The notes under the pieces are model-generated. The model ran no database searches and was not told where the DNA came from. It saw only the letters and a program-made list of their open reading frames with translations. Shown here one piece after another: positions 22,401-33,530 of a DNA stretch of 64,000 nt (position 1 is the first letter of the stretch; every line of letters starts with the position of its first letter). Position numbers and translations under genes: made by a program. The stretch is from the NCBI RefSeq assembly GCF_001680005.1, contig NC_033567.1, positions 4,154,001-4,218,000 of the forward strand. The letters run 5' to 3'. Origin of the DNA: Plasmodium coatneyi (lineage: Eukaryota; Apicomplexa; Aconoidasida; Haemosporida; Plasmodiidae).

Positions 22401-22651
22401 TTGCTTAATGAAAAAAAGAAGATTAAAAAGGTGAAGAAGAGCATAGCTCTCCTGACATGTTTACTTTTATCTCTCTCATTATTCCTATCTACATGTTTGT
22501 AAGGAGCGGTTTGAGTTTCCCCTTCATCTGAGTGGTGGTGGCACATAAATAGCGGTAGCTTCGTTTCGACCTTCTCTTTCATCCTTAAGTTGTGTAATCG
22601 GGTAGGTATGCGTTTGGAAGGCGCGACGGGGAAATGGTGCTGTTCTGACAA
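19425..22651 (-). CDS. Sortilin (VPS10-domain sorting receptor), four exons
   Basis: Exons by splice signals and phase: 22651-20266, 20090-19986, 19854-19748, 19595-19425; joined 2769 nt, 922 residues. Sortilin carries cargo from Golgi to rhoptries and micronemes in Apicomplexa. The luminal VPS10 beta-propeller shows six Asp-box motifs: SSDGGKIW, SEDSGETF, TKDLGRTF, STDGGKTF, SRDGGVTW and WNEGQSW. They are followed by the cysteine-rich VPS10-C module (about 660-790). Exon 2 encodes the single membrane helix (SILFILFILGLIMLIVTYL). Exons 3-4 encode the cytosolic tail, acidic and then Asn/Arg-rich, with EPEMDFIDAEQ and DDNEEDVPTLLSY, the part expected to bind adaptors and retromer. A hydrophobic segment at residues 69-88 is the signal sequence or anchor. 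The start could instead be Met70, which would put a classical signal peptide at the N-terminus. Confidence 0.93.
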
Positions 22652-23145
22652 GCGAGCAGTGTATATTTAACCTGCTTCCTCTAGTTCACATATGCGCATT
22701 GGATCCTTTTGCGTGTGATGACCGAGCAGCCTTCTGTCGTTTGGTTTAGCGCGTTCAGTGTTTACACCGTTATTGCTTAGCCCGTTATTCTAAGCCCTTT
22801 GCCGCTTAACCCTTTCTCGGTAACCCCTCTATCTCGTTAGGCGTACAGGGCGTGGATCTTCGGTGAGAAAAATGGAGGCGCCTTAGCATGTACGCTTACA
22901 CGTATGAATACGAGTGTTCACGCATACATACGGACGTATCACCTCACGTACACGCACAAGCCTTAAACACTTCTCTTAACTTCAAACATTAACATAAAAA
23001 AAGGGGAAAAAACTACGAAATAAAATTAAATCTACGTTTTTTTCATTTCTTCCTGTGAATGCAAAAGAAAAAAAAAAAAAAAAAAGTTTCACAATGCTGA
23101 GTTAATTTTTAAAATATCGTTCTTATATATGGCACAAAACACTGC

Positions 23146-23179
<34 letters not shown>

Positions 23180-25914
23180 TTTACAATACAGCATATAATA
23201 CTTATACACAGAAAAGGGACATATCTGTGTAGTTGCTTGTTTAGGCGAAAAAAGGTGAGAACAAAAATTCCGACGCGAGTGTGATATAAAAATGTTTCTA
23301 CTGCTGTAGCGTCAGAGAAGATTGTACCTAATAAGCTGTGCATAAGTGGTATGCATAACACAAATGTATAATTACGCATATGCCCCTATGTACGTATGTA
23401 TGCAGGAGTACCCTGCATTTGTACACATGAACGAATACGTGTGCTCAATGTCCTTATAGCAGTCACAAGGCATTCGTTAAAAATGCCACTAAGTGGTGAA
23501 CAAAATGAGTGTTGAATGGGGGATAGAAAACTTGTAAATTTCATTAATCCATTTAGAGGGGTTACATTTCGTTCAGGCGAAAGCTACACTGAGTGAGAAA
23601 ATTTTATTCACCTATTTGTTCCTTTTTGTTTTGAAAATACACCACAACGTGAGGAAGAAGCACATGAGCCTTCGCCGCTTAGGGTATGTTTGTTCGTTTT
23701 TCTGAAAATGCAGCGCGCAAACAAAATTGTACCAATAAGGACACCGATCGGGCAGCTAAATCGAAGCGTCTACAGTGAAATGGATGCCTGAGTGGAACCA
23801 TCTACATGCTCACCGAAATGGCTACAATAATGCGCGTATGTTGCATTTTTGTCCCTTTTTTTTTTTTTAATACAATGTACTGCGGGTGTTAAACTTGCCT
23901 TTGGATGAGATGAACAAATGGGGTAAGTTTGAATATCCCGTGCAGGTTAGGAGTTGCGCTGCTTAAGAGAACAACGGCGGGAATACCATTTCCCTGAAAA
24001 TGTCGTTTTTTTTGTGAAAAATGGAAAAAAACGCACACACTGCTTGGCTAAAAGTGAATACGCCTGTGCATATATATATACATGTGTGCATTTATACGTA
24101 GCAGGTGACCGATGTGTTTAGCATATTCGCTAAACAAGTGTTGCTGTAACGGTGGAGGCAAGCGAGAAGCAGAGGCATTTGGGCCCGCAGAGCTTCTGGT
24201 AAATCATTAAAATTTGCATCCTCTGGTATGTACCTTTTAGCAACATCCGCCTGTCCGACATGTGCTATTTGACTGCACAGGGAAATATTCATTTTACGTG
24301 AACCCCAAACGGATACTCTGGTTAATCGGAGGGCGAAGCAGTCCACCTTCCCCCTTGCACACGTAAAGAAGCAGGAGTCATTTTTCTAAAATTTTCCAGA
24401 TTGAACGTTGCCAAAAATGTCTCTATGTGGCTAACCGTAAAAAAGTTAAAAAGGACAACCGCTGTATCGCCGTTGCCCCTAATGAGCAAGTCATTCACCA
24501 TCTTCAAATTTTGTTATGGTCACTATTTTAAAATAAAAAAAAAAAAAAGACTTCTACCTATTTAACCCTAATTTGCTAATTCATAGCGTTATTGGAAAAA
24601 ATGGAAATGGGAGGGGGGCTGAATAAATTCCCATCTGTTATGATATTTTTTAAAATACTTTTTTTTTTTTCAAAATGACAGAACAGAAAAGGGAACACAT
24701 TTTAATGTCATTTCACCCTTTTAACAGGTTAATTGTGTACATATTAAATATATATGCATATGTCTTTTCATACAATTTGCTTACCTGCTGCAGCCTAAAT
24801 TATTAAACAATTTTACTGTGTAAACATGGCAAATTTATAAGTAAAAAAAAAAAAAGGGGGGGATGGCCCAATGTTCCATTTTCCCTTCTCCGTTCTGGTT
24901 GAGTGTGCATAAATGGGCAGTAACATTTTCAGCGCGCATGCACATTTTGCGGATAAGGCATAAATAGGGCTTCCGCTTTATAGTGGCTATTTTTAGTACA
25001 CCTTGCTATGAAGTTAGGGTACTTGGAACTTTGTTGCGGTTTTATTCGCGCACACTTCGGATTTAATGGCATTGGATTTTGGCTTAGTGCCTTTTTATTG
25101 CGCCTTCTTATTACCCCTTTTTTAAACCCTTTTGTCAGAAATACCTCGACGCGCATATGCTACGAACAGAGCGATACACATCCTCCCCCTCATGACAATT
25201 TTATTTTCCAGCCTGTGCTCGCAAATGACACATTTTTTTTAAAAGTATGGGAATTTCGGGGGGGGAGCAAAATTCTCAGCAGCCTTTAAAAATTACAGCA
25301 TTATTTCCATTTTTGTAAAAATGCGATAAGTCTATTTTATTCACTGAGGAAAATTCCTGCTGCACATTACACATATCCGCTGCTGTTAATGTATGTAAGA
25401 TGTGTGTTTGTAAAATTATTGTTTCCAAACTGAGCTAATGCTTGTGCTTTGACCCTAAAGGCCACTTCTGTACTTATATTTTTGTACATTTATTTTTTTT
25501 ATACATTTTCCGCCATTTATGCTTTGTAAATTATAACGGCAAAAAAAGGGGAAAAAAAAAAAAAAAAAAAATGAGCAAATGTACAAAGCATAGTGGAAAA
25601 AGGAACATCTCCTTTGCGACTTATTTATAAAGACTTTTTGCAAATAATTATAAGGGGAAAATAAGCAGAATGTTTATGCTTACATTTACACTTTTGTGAC
25701 GCTTTCTTAGCACTTCCTTTGGACAGACGTGCGGCATGTCCGTACGCTTACACACATGCGTACTTATATACAGATATATATGAGTCCACACGTGTGTCCT
25801 TTCCCCGCACGCATTTTTCTTAACCATCAAGATAAGCACAAAACAAGGAACGTTTTGACTTCTTCTAGTATAACTCCGTTCCATTTTGTGCTATGAGTTC
25901 GTAGAAGAGGAAAA
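22652..25914. other. 3.3-kb intergenic region, sortilin/calcineurin B promoters
   Basis: Flanking genes are divergent, so two promoters are expected here. Visible content: T30-type tract at 23150-23177, A17 near 23069, other A/T runs near 24535 and 25553-25571. Minus-strand frames at 24092-24507 have some coding character and are discussed as a finding; nothing else is supported. No RNA gene recognised. Confidence 0.5.
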
Positions 25915-27283
25915 ATGGGGTAGGCGAGAATGGTGGAATGGAAACACGATCCGCACGTTGATGTGCGCCCTTTGATAGACTCATTGTGCATTATCGCAAG
26001 ATAAAAGTTGCAAATGTCGCGTGATATTTATGAGTACATACATTTGTGTAAAAAAAAAATGCAAATATATCAGAACATGTAATATGCGTGCCTCTTTTTT
26101 CTGCGCTCCGTTGTTACCACTCCGACGCAGAAACACACAAGCAATATTATCAGAGAAAGACCAAAAGGATTTGTTACAAGCAGCTAATTTTAGCGAAGTG
26201 GATATAAAAAAAATGTACAAAAGATTTGTTGAACTTGACACAAATAAAAATGGACAACTAGATCCAAATGAATTATTCGACGTTCCTGAAATAAGCGACG
26301 TAAAATAAAAAAAAAAAAAAAAAAAACATTTTTAAAATTAAAAGAGGAGCGATTTTATTATTATTTTGCTTATATAAAACCGTTTTGCGCTATTCTCTGT
26401 TGCACGGATGTGGTCCTAGGTGGACACTAAACGATCCTATCCGCAGCGGCTAAACATATTTTTTCCCTTCACATGTGTCTACTAATTAATGACAACTTGT
26501 TCATGCCTTTTAGAACCCACTAGTCAAAAGAGTCATATCAATCTTTGACTCCAACTCGGATGGAAAAGTTTCTTTTGTGGAATTCTTAGTTGGCATAAGT
26601 AAAACATCACCGATAATGGGGGCCCTTTTTGTGGCGCATAATGCACTGTTCAGCTGAATAGAGCGCATCCGCGTCGTTTTAATTTAGTCTGATCCACTTG
26701 CACAGCCATTTTGTACACCCTTTTACGTATCCTTTTTTTTTTACCCTTTTATTCACCTCTCCTTTTGTTCCTTCTTCTAGCCAAGCTAGCCTCTAGCACG
26801 GACGACTTCCAGAAGAAAAAGTTTGCCTTTGATATCTACGACATAAATAAGGATGGAATGATATCCAACGGGGAGCTGTTTACCGTTATGAAGATGATGG
26901 TGGGGAATAACCTAAATGATATACAGGTAAAAATGGCCATCCATCTTTCGAAAATTCCGCCGTTGTTTCATTGCTATATCGTTGATTATTCACTGTTGTT
27001 CTATTACCTTCTTACAGTTGCAGCAGCTGGTCGACCGAACCATTCTACAGGCCGATAAGGATGGGGATGGGATGATTTCCTTCGAAGAATTTAAAGATGT
27101 ACGTTTCATTGTTGTGATGCACTTTTACACTGTGATGGATTTACGAGCACGGCCATGTCGTTCTTTTTAGCCATAAATGGGTAGACGCATATATTTGTGT
27201 GCACGTCATAGCCTTCATGTTACCCCTCCTTGCAGATGATATCCCACATGGACGTTGGAAATAAGTTGAAGCTAGATCTGTAG
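25915..27283 (+). CDS. Calcineurin regulatory subunit B, six exons
   Basis: Exons: 25915-25919, 26131-26299, 26514-26598, 26781-26926, 27018-27098, 27236-27283. All junctions are GT..AG and the phases agree; the product is 177 residues. This is the calcium-binding subunit of the calcineurin phosphatase, which works with subunit A and calmodulin in merozoite attachment and sexual stages. Exon 1 is only ATGGG; with the first base of exon 2 it gives Met-Gly-Asn, a myristoylation signal as in other calcineurin B proteins. Four EF-hand loops are intact: D38-E49, D70-E81, D107-E118 and D148-E159, each starting with Asp and ending with Glu. The conserved words NPLVKRVISIFD, MMVGNNLND and LQQLVDRTI match the family. 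Calmodulin and CBL proteins are excluded by the NPLV and QLQQ-type words. The 177-residue length agrees with what I recall for P. falciparum. Confidence 0.95.
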
Positions 27284-28525
27284 GTTGTAAATATAGCCGA
27301 TCTGTGCACCGCCAAATGTGTATGCCTATTTGCGCATGTTTCTCCCCTCGTCTGTGTATCTACCTCTTTTTTTTAGCCACGTATTGACTTATCTGCCCAT
27401 ACTGGTAAAAACACTACTGTGCATACATATTTATGTGTATATCATGTGACCACTCTTCTCACTTTTTTTTATTTAACCTTTACAACATAAATTTTTATTA
27501 ATAACCATTTGTTTGTTTTTCCTTTTTTTTTTTTTTTTTTTTTTTGAATGCGCCATTTCGTTTTACCATTTTTAAGTGCACACAAATTTTGGTAAATTTA
27601 GACAAAGCCAATGCAATTACAAATTAGAAATGTTCACGTGGAGAAATTGCGCGTGTGCCAGCTAGCACCCTGATTTGAAGGTAACCTGCTGGGTTATCTG
27701 CAGATATGTGAATAATTCCTACTGACGTTGTTGTTGAGGAGTGCAACAAATGTTTGCTGGAACCTTGCCACGGTTCGTATTTCCGACGTCACTTTCGTCT
27801 TCTCTGAACCTTTGTCAGTTATTTATTCCTCAATGTGGATATTCCATTTGCCAGCTGCACCGTTTCACGTTACAACTATGTGTTGGTAAAGCCAACTGGT
27901 TATCTCCATGTGGGTGAATAAAAGGTGGGAAAGCGCTCAGTCATATTTGCGTACACTTATAAACGTACGCATAAGAAGGGAACGGTCTATGTAGGTTACA
28001 CACTGCGGGCTTGCACAATTATGGGCACTGTCCTTTACCCGTTATTGGTATGTTTTTGAAAAGTGTGCAAAAAAAAAAAAAAAAAAAAAAAAAAACTCCT
28101 GACCGATTGCCATTTGAACAAGTTTGAAAAAAAAATAAAAAAAAAAGTGCGATACGCGGAAGAGGCCATAACATCCTCGTTCTTCGCTCGAATGGCTAAA
28201 CTCTTTTTTTCAAATCAGTGTAAATTCATCGGTTATTCATCTCCGACGTTGTTGTATAGATTATTCGTTAGTCATATGTGTATATATACATGCATACAAG
28301 CATACACCAACATGTGTTCGTAGGAATGTCTTATTTTTCTTGTTAGCACCCCCCATCCTGCAACTTTAATTTTCCGCTTCAGTTTATACATTGCGGCATT
28401 TGTCTGACAAAATAATAATTTACTTTTCCCGCGTGTTGTAGGGAGTCTATTTGTTTGTCCACCTTTGCCAACAATATTGCCAATTATTTGGTTGTCCAAA
28501 TTTTGAAAAAGACATAGGAAACAGC
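27284..28525. other. Intergenic spacer, calcineurin B to LAP5
   Basis: Tandem plus-strand genes flank it, so it holds a 3' UTR and the LAP5 promoter. T22 near 27524-27545 and A26 at 28069-28094 stand out. The stretch 27640-27900 has a higher GC content than its surroundings but shows no gene I can name. Confidence 0.5.
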
Positions 28526-31249
28526 ATGGAATTTTTTCACTTCGCGTTGATCACTTTGGTACTTATCCTAAGCCACTGTTACTCCCAAAACTATGACAAG
28601 GAGAATTTGAAGGTACCATGAGAGGGCATATGTCAGCGCGAAAAATTGTGGATAATTTTTGTGAACACCCCTACGGAATAGTGAACCTTCACCAATCGAA
28701 CACACACATAGGTATATACATTTATGCGTACTTCTACACCCCCTTCGTAGAAACTGACGGAGTACCGCCAGCAGCACAGAAAAACAGTCGACGGACGCCT
28801 GTGCGCTGCGGCGTTTGTGCAAGACGATCAGACGTACACGGATTGCACCAAGGCAACGGATCCAAATGGAATAACGGGCAGAGAATGGTGTTACGTGGAA
28901 GTGCAGCTAGTAGGGAAGGGAAACAGAGACTGGGACTACTGCAAAGGTGTAATAAACTACGATGTTGTGAGGTCAAAAGCTAGGACATTCTATTTAGCAA
29001 AGTCGAATGAACTGAACAGTGCTGTCACAAAACTGGAAATGGAGAAAAACAAGTTGGAAGGCATATATGAGAAGTACGAAGGAATATGTGGAAGCACATC
29101 CGAAATGGTGAAAAAAAAATTTGAGGAAATTAATGACATAGCTAAAAATTCCAGTAGAAACATAAACAAATTATTACTTGAAGCATCGTCCATTGGTGAC
29201 TCTGAAAGAAAAATGTATGAACTAGCAGATGAGGTAGAGAAGAATAGGAAACCCTTCCTGGAGGATAAAAAAAATTGTTCAATATTAAAAGCCTATAGTA
29301 TTGAAGAAAAAGCAGATGGATTAATTGGAAGCTATTACGATAATGCCTATTTCTCAGGGTACCCTGTCTCCATCCAAAGTGACAAGTATATAAATTTTGT
29401 GTGGGACACTGGTATCCCAGTAGAGAATATTCCATACCAGCATTTTTCTGTAAGGTGGGATGGATATTTAAAAATTCCCCAAACGGGGAATTATATCATT
29501 ACCGTTCAGCATGACTGTGGGGTGAGGATATTTTTAGACGACTCCCCCATAATTGTGGATAGCATGCCTTATCCTAAGGAAGAGGATTCAGAAGAAATGA
29601 GACCCATATCTATGCTTCCCATCGGTGAAATAAATGCCAAGGTGCATAAGGTTAGTTCTGAACAGTTGGGCCTACTTGGAGGAAAGAAATATAAATTCCG
29701 CGTAGAATATTTCCACCTCAGTACTATTAAATATGAAAACCCCGACATGGTCCACATAATGCTTTCGTGGAAATCCGATCACATAGTGGAAGAAATCATT
29801 CCAACTAATTATTTTTTCCAAGGAAATGTGACAACCCCATTACGAATTAGTCAGCTGAGGGGGGAAGAATACGAAATAATATTTCTCCAGAATGGAATGC
29901 ACGCCTTTATGGACACGACAAAATTTGTAGTGGCTGATATTCCATCCATTTTTGAAAAATCCAAGTGCATACGTTCTACACTGAACAATCCTAGTATAAG
30001 TAGCGTACATTTTAGGGTCAACACGCATAGCGTCGTCTTTGTAGCCATACCAAAGGAAGTGAAGGAAATTCCACTGAACGATGTAACGAAGAAGGCATTT
30101 GAAATAACAAAGGAGACTTTGTCGATTTATCAAGTGGAGGAAGAAAACTCTACAAACGCTTCGGAGCAGACCACATATAAAATTTATTCTTCTGAATTTT
30201 CCAGCGGAGATGTGCAAATAAATTTGCTCAAACCGACTCCCTTTTTAATATTTTTGGAACCACGTGAATTGCACTCCTCCAGCAGTTGTATGGGATATGT
30301 CCAGACAGTTTCATTCACAAATTCGAGACATTTTAATTCTTGTTATGCCTCATCATATGAGTCCGCCAAATTTGACTGCAATGCTGGGTTCAGTGGAAAT
30401 AATCAGGACAAAGAATACGAAACGTGGAAAACGGCAGCTGATAAATCATTAGGGCAGTACCTAAGTGTGAACTTCAAGTACGAGATAGACATCCACTCCT
30501 TCACTTTTAGAACTCTGTCTTCTCTGGAGAACCGCATCACAGAACTGACTGTGTACTTTCCAAATGTTAAGACACCTGAAATTTTTGCCATCTCCCCGGG
30601 ACACCACCACTACAAGCTGAGCACCCCAATAAAGGCGAAAAGCGCCAAGGTGGTCATATCGAAGGTGAACGATCCCAAAAGACAGAGTGGTGGAAATGTG
30701 GCCTTCTATGGTATCCCTTGTATAGACCCCCAAAATGAGCAACCAAATGAACAGAAAAATCAGCGCGAAATTAACGTATTTTTTACCAGCAAAAATAATA
30801 GCACATCATCCAAACCATTAAATTGGCTAATTGATAATGGACTGAAAAAGGACCAGTATGGATTTTTCAAATATGGCTGGGAGAAATTACCCACCCCCGT
30901 GGAATCAGAATATTTGGATAAGGACCCCTCACATGCGGGAATTTCTTTTCTTCCTTTGGAATGCAAAAATAGCAACCAACCTTGTGATACCTCTAATACG
31001 TGGTCAATTGATTTACCGCACCAGGGAACATACTACATGGCCGTCGAAATAGGATCTCCGACCGGCAGACAAGAACAAAATTCCATCACAGTTAATGGAG
31101 ACGTTTATATAAGTAACATGTTTTTAAAGCCTAGGCAGTATACCAAGGTTACCTCTGATATTAGCATCTCAGACAGTAGAACGCTACAGATCTCCACTGA
31201 CACGAACACCGTAATACAGTCCGTGCAGCTTTTGTTCCTTCATAAGTGA
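28526..31249 (+). CDS. LAP5/FNPA-type secreted protein (FN2, PA14, discoidin-like)
   Basis: Exons 28526-28612 and 28751-31249, phase 0; 861 residues. Exon 1 encodes a signal peptide (MEFFHFALITLVLILSHCYS). Exon 2 opens with a fibronectin type II module, about residues 47-95, with the Cys-and-Trp pattern CAAAF..YTDC..REWCYVEV..WDYC. A helical linker follows. A PA14 (anthrax protective antigen N-terminal) domain at about 205-355 has GSYYDNAYFSG, FSVRWDGYLKIP and CGVRIFLDD. A discoidin-like domain, about 490-690, includes CYASSYESAKFDC and VAFYGIPC, and a last Gal-binding-like domain closes the protein. No LCCL domain is seen. This order fits FNPA (LAP5) of the LCCL/CCp family, expressed in gametocytes and ookinetes and located at the gamete surface or crystalloid. 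The gene order also agrees. The donor (GTACCA) is not ideal but frame and signal peptide support it. Confidence 0.88.
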
Positions 31250-32453
31250 TTTGGCAAAGCAGGTTGGGCGCTGTGAAAAAGGAGTTTTTTTTTTTTTTTT
31301 TTTTTCCCTTCGTTTGCCCTTCTTGTTTGCACCGTTTTGTGAATTGCTAAAATAGCGATTTGTCTTTTGTTCCACCCACATCAATAACTTTTTCCTCAGC
31401 GGGCACAACTGTTAACTTTTTTTTTTTACAGCATTTTTGCTGTTACCCACTGGAGGGGGATGCTCGCCCAGGTGACTGGCGAGAACCATTAATTAGTCCG
31501 AAAAGTTCTTCAATCGCGTGAGCGGTCTACGGAAGGGTGTTTTTTCCACGGTTGTTCCTATCCCATTTGGTCGTATAAATTGTGTTGGTGTGCATTTACA
31601 TAATGTCTCTTTTTTTCTCGAATTAATGCACAATAGGTGAAACGTTTAGCATGAAAGTAGCACACTGAGTTTTAAGAAGGAAATCGTTTATCGGGAGTAG
31701 CGTCACACGGAGATGCCTATATGTCTACGTTGCCCCTTTTGTCGTGCATTTGATTGTTTCCCCAACTCAGCCGCGTTAAACCCCTTCTAATTGTATCACC
31801 TCTTGTGAACGGGATTTGCTACATTTACGAGTGAACCAGTGAGTAGGTACCTAAACGCATGCACAAATGGTCTCACGGAATGGCAGGGCCCCAATTGCGT
31901 TTTCCTACTTCTCGCTTTTAAGCGCACTTTAGTGAACAAATTTGGAACCCCATGTTGCGTCAACTATTAGGGTTCGCACAACGCGGGGGCATAAAAACTG
32001 CTTCACTTAATTTTTATGTAAAAACGTGGAATTAATAGAGCACGGGAAAGATACCTTGGCGGTCAAATTATCGCTTGCGCTTAAGAGCTATTTCAAACGG
32101 GGCATAAGGATGAGGCAAAAGTGGCGGGTCTCCCCAAATGGAGCGTTAATTTTCAGAATCTGCTGGCGCAGTGCATGCTAAAATAAAAAACTTGTGCCAT
32201 AAAAAATTCCAGTGCGAGTACGTACCTTCGCAACATTACGGATGAATGTACCTTTTTGCAAAACAATTTTAAGTGGCCTATTTGCGCGAGGCGATTCCTT
32301 CTTTTTTGGTAAACTGAGGAGGAAAAGCGAAGAGAGTGTGAGGTAACGCAGAAGCAGACCACAAAGAGGAAAAAGAGGGGCATACCTGTTCGTAGTAACA
32401 TGAACGCGCTGTCGTGAGGACGCTCACGCATAGATGCTAACGCATATAGGCCG
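31250..32453. other. Intergenic spacer, LAP5 to CCDC12
   Basis: T21 run at 31285-31305 right after LAP5. The rest is of mixed composition with no frame longer than about 100 codons that looks coding and no tRNA motif. It should hold the promoter of the CCDC12 gene. Confidence 0.5.
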
Positions 32454-32936
32454 ATGGGCGAACGCAAAATGGGGGCGAAGGACTACAGAGATTTAAAATT
32501 TTACAACTACATTCCCGTGAACAAGGAGCTGAAGAAATCCTGCGTGCCTTGTCCAGATACGGAAGAATTCGAAGCGAAATTAAATGAAGAATTTGAGGAG
32601 CAAGTGAAAAATGCATTTGAAGGGAATGTTCTGGACCGAATTGATGCCAAAAATATCAATGCTGATTTGAAGAGAGATTTGCAGAAAAAATTAAATGTGT
32701 TATCGAAAAAAACGGATAAAGCTATAATTGAGCTAATTAAGAGGAAAATAAATGAAGGTAAAAATCGCACAGAGGATGACGCCTTTAACGATAACAATAA
32801 AAATGAGGAGCAAGACGAGAACGCGGAAAATTCGAACACGTCGTTAAATTTTAACCAAAATGGGGATGACGCCAATTATGGTCACCTCTTACAGCAGGCC
32901 ATTGATAAATTGGACAATATGGATGACTCCGACTGA
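32454..32936 (+). CDS. CCDC12/Cwf18 pre-mRNA splicing factor
   Basis: Single exon, 160 residues, similar in size to the family (about 140-165). The Cwf18 signature is clear: LKFYNYIPVNKELKK near residue 14-28, then NINADLKRDLQKKLNVL and KKTDKAIIELIKRKI at about 68-103, which forms the coiled-coil part. The tail (about 108-160) is acidic and Asn-rich. Cwf18/CCDC12 belongs to the activated spliceosome and associates with the NineTeen-type complex. Two Met codons compete: at 32454 (M1) and 32469 (MGAKDYRDL); both keep the domain. It converges with Sir2B, 594 bp away. Confidence 0.9.
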   Translation: MGERKMGAKDYRDLKFYNYIPVNKELKKSCVPCPDTEEFEAKLNEEFEEQVKNAFEGNVLDRIDAKNINADLKRDLQKKLNVLSKKTDKAIIELIKRKINEGKNRTEDDAFNDNNKNEEQDENAENSNTSLNFNQNGDDANYGHLLQQAIDKLDNMDDSD

Positions 32937-33530
32937 GGGGGTTCATTTTTTTTAATTTTAAATCGTCTTCCTATTTGCAACGCTTTTGTTACCCCTCCTG
33001 TTGCACGCACATGTTCCAGAGTGAGCGTCGGGCGCGGCTTGACCTTTCCCCCATGTGCATGTCGTTCACATTTGACATTGCTTATTTGGTACCACGAAAT
33101 GCATATTTTGTATTTCTTCTTTTTTTTTTTTTTTTTTTGGTGACGATTGAAATCGTGCCGAGTGCCTATCGGGGTTTTCCCCAATGGACAGACGTCCTGA
33201 TCATATGAAAAAGTCGCGCTCATTTGGCCACGCAATCGCGGGGGTGCACCTAACACATGTGGAGTATTGCGCGTGACATTTTCTTTTTTTTTATCGGCGC
33301 GATGGCTTCAAAAGGAAGCGCGGTATAGTACGACAAAAGCGTACAAAACATGGACAAACGTTCAACAAATATAAATTGCTGACGAATTTGTGTTATCTTT
33401 GGAACATAAAAAAGGGGAAAACGGACAAACGGAGAGTTCGCCCAGCGTTTACGGAAAGGCCTAGCAAAAAGTAGGCACAAAAGGGGCCAAAAAAATGGTT
33501 CGTACTATTCGCCTGCGGTATGCACCGCTT
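32937..33530. other. Short spacer between convergent CCDC12 and Sir2B
   Basis: Joint 3' region of the two genes, with a T19 run at 33120-33138 and no coding or RNA gene seen. Confidence 0.55.

Noticed and set aside
25008..25289. 93-codon plus-strand frame with a hydrophobic start
   Set aside because: Ends in an ordinary AT-rich region, no orthologue recognised, and composition resembles noncoding sequence.
27660..27800. Possible tRNA from a GGTTCGTATTTCC-like word near 27772
   Set aside because: The box is not a true B-box and no matching A-box or acceptor stem was found.
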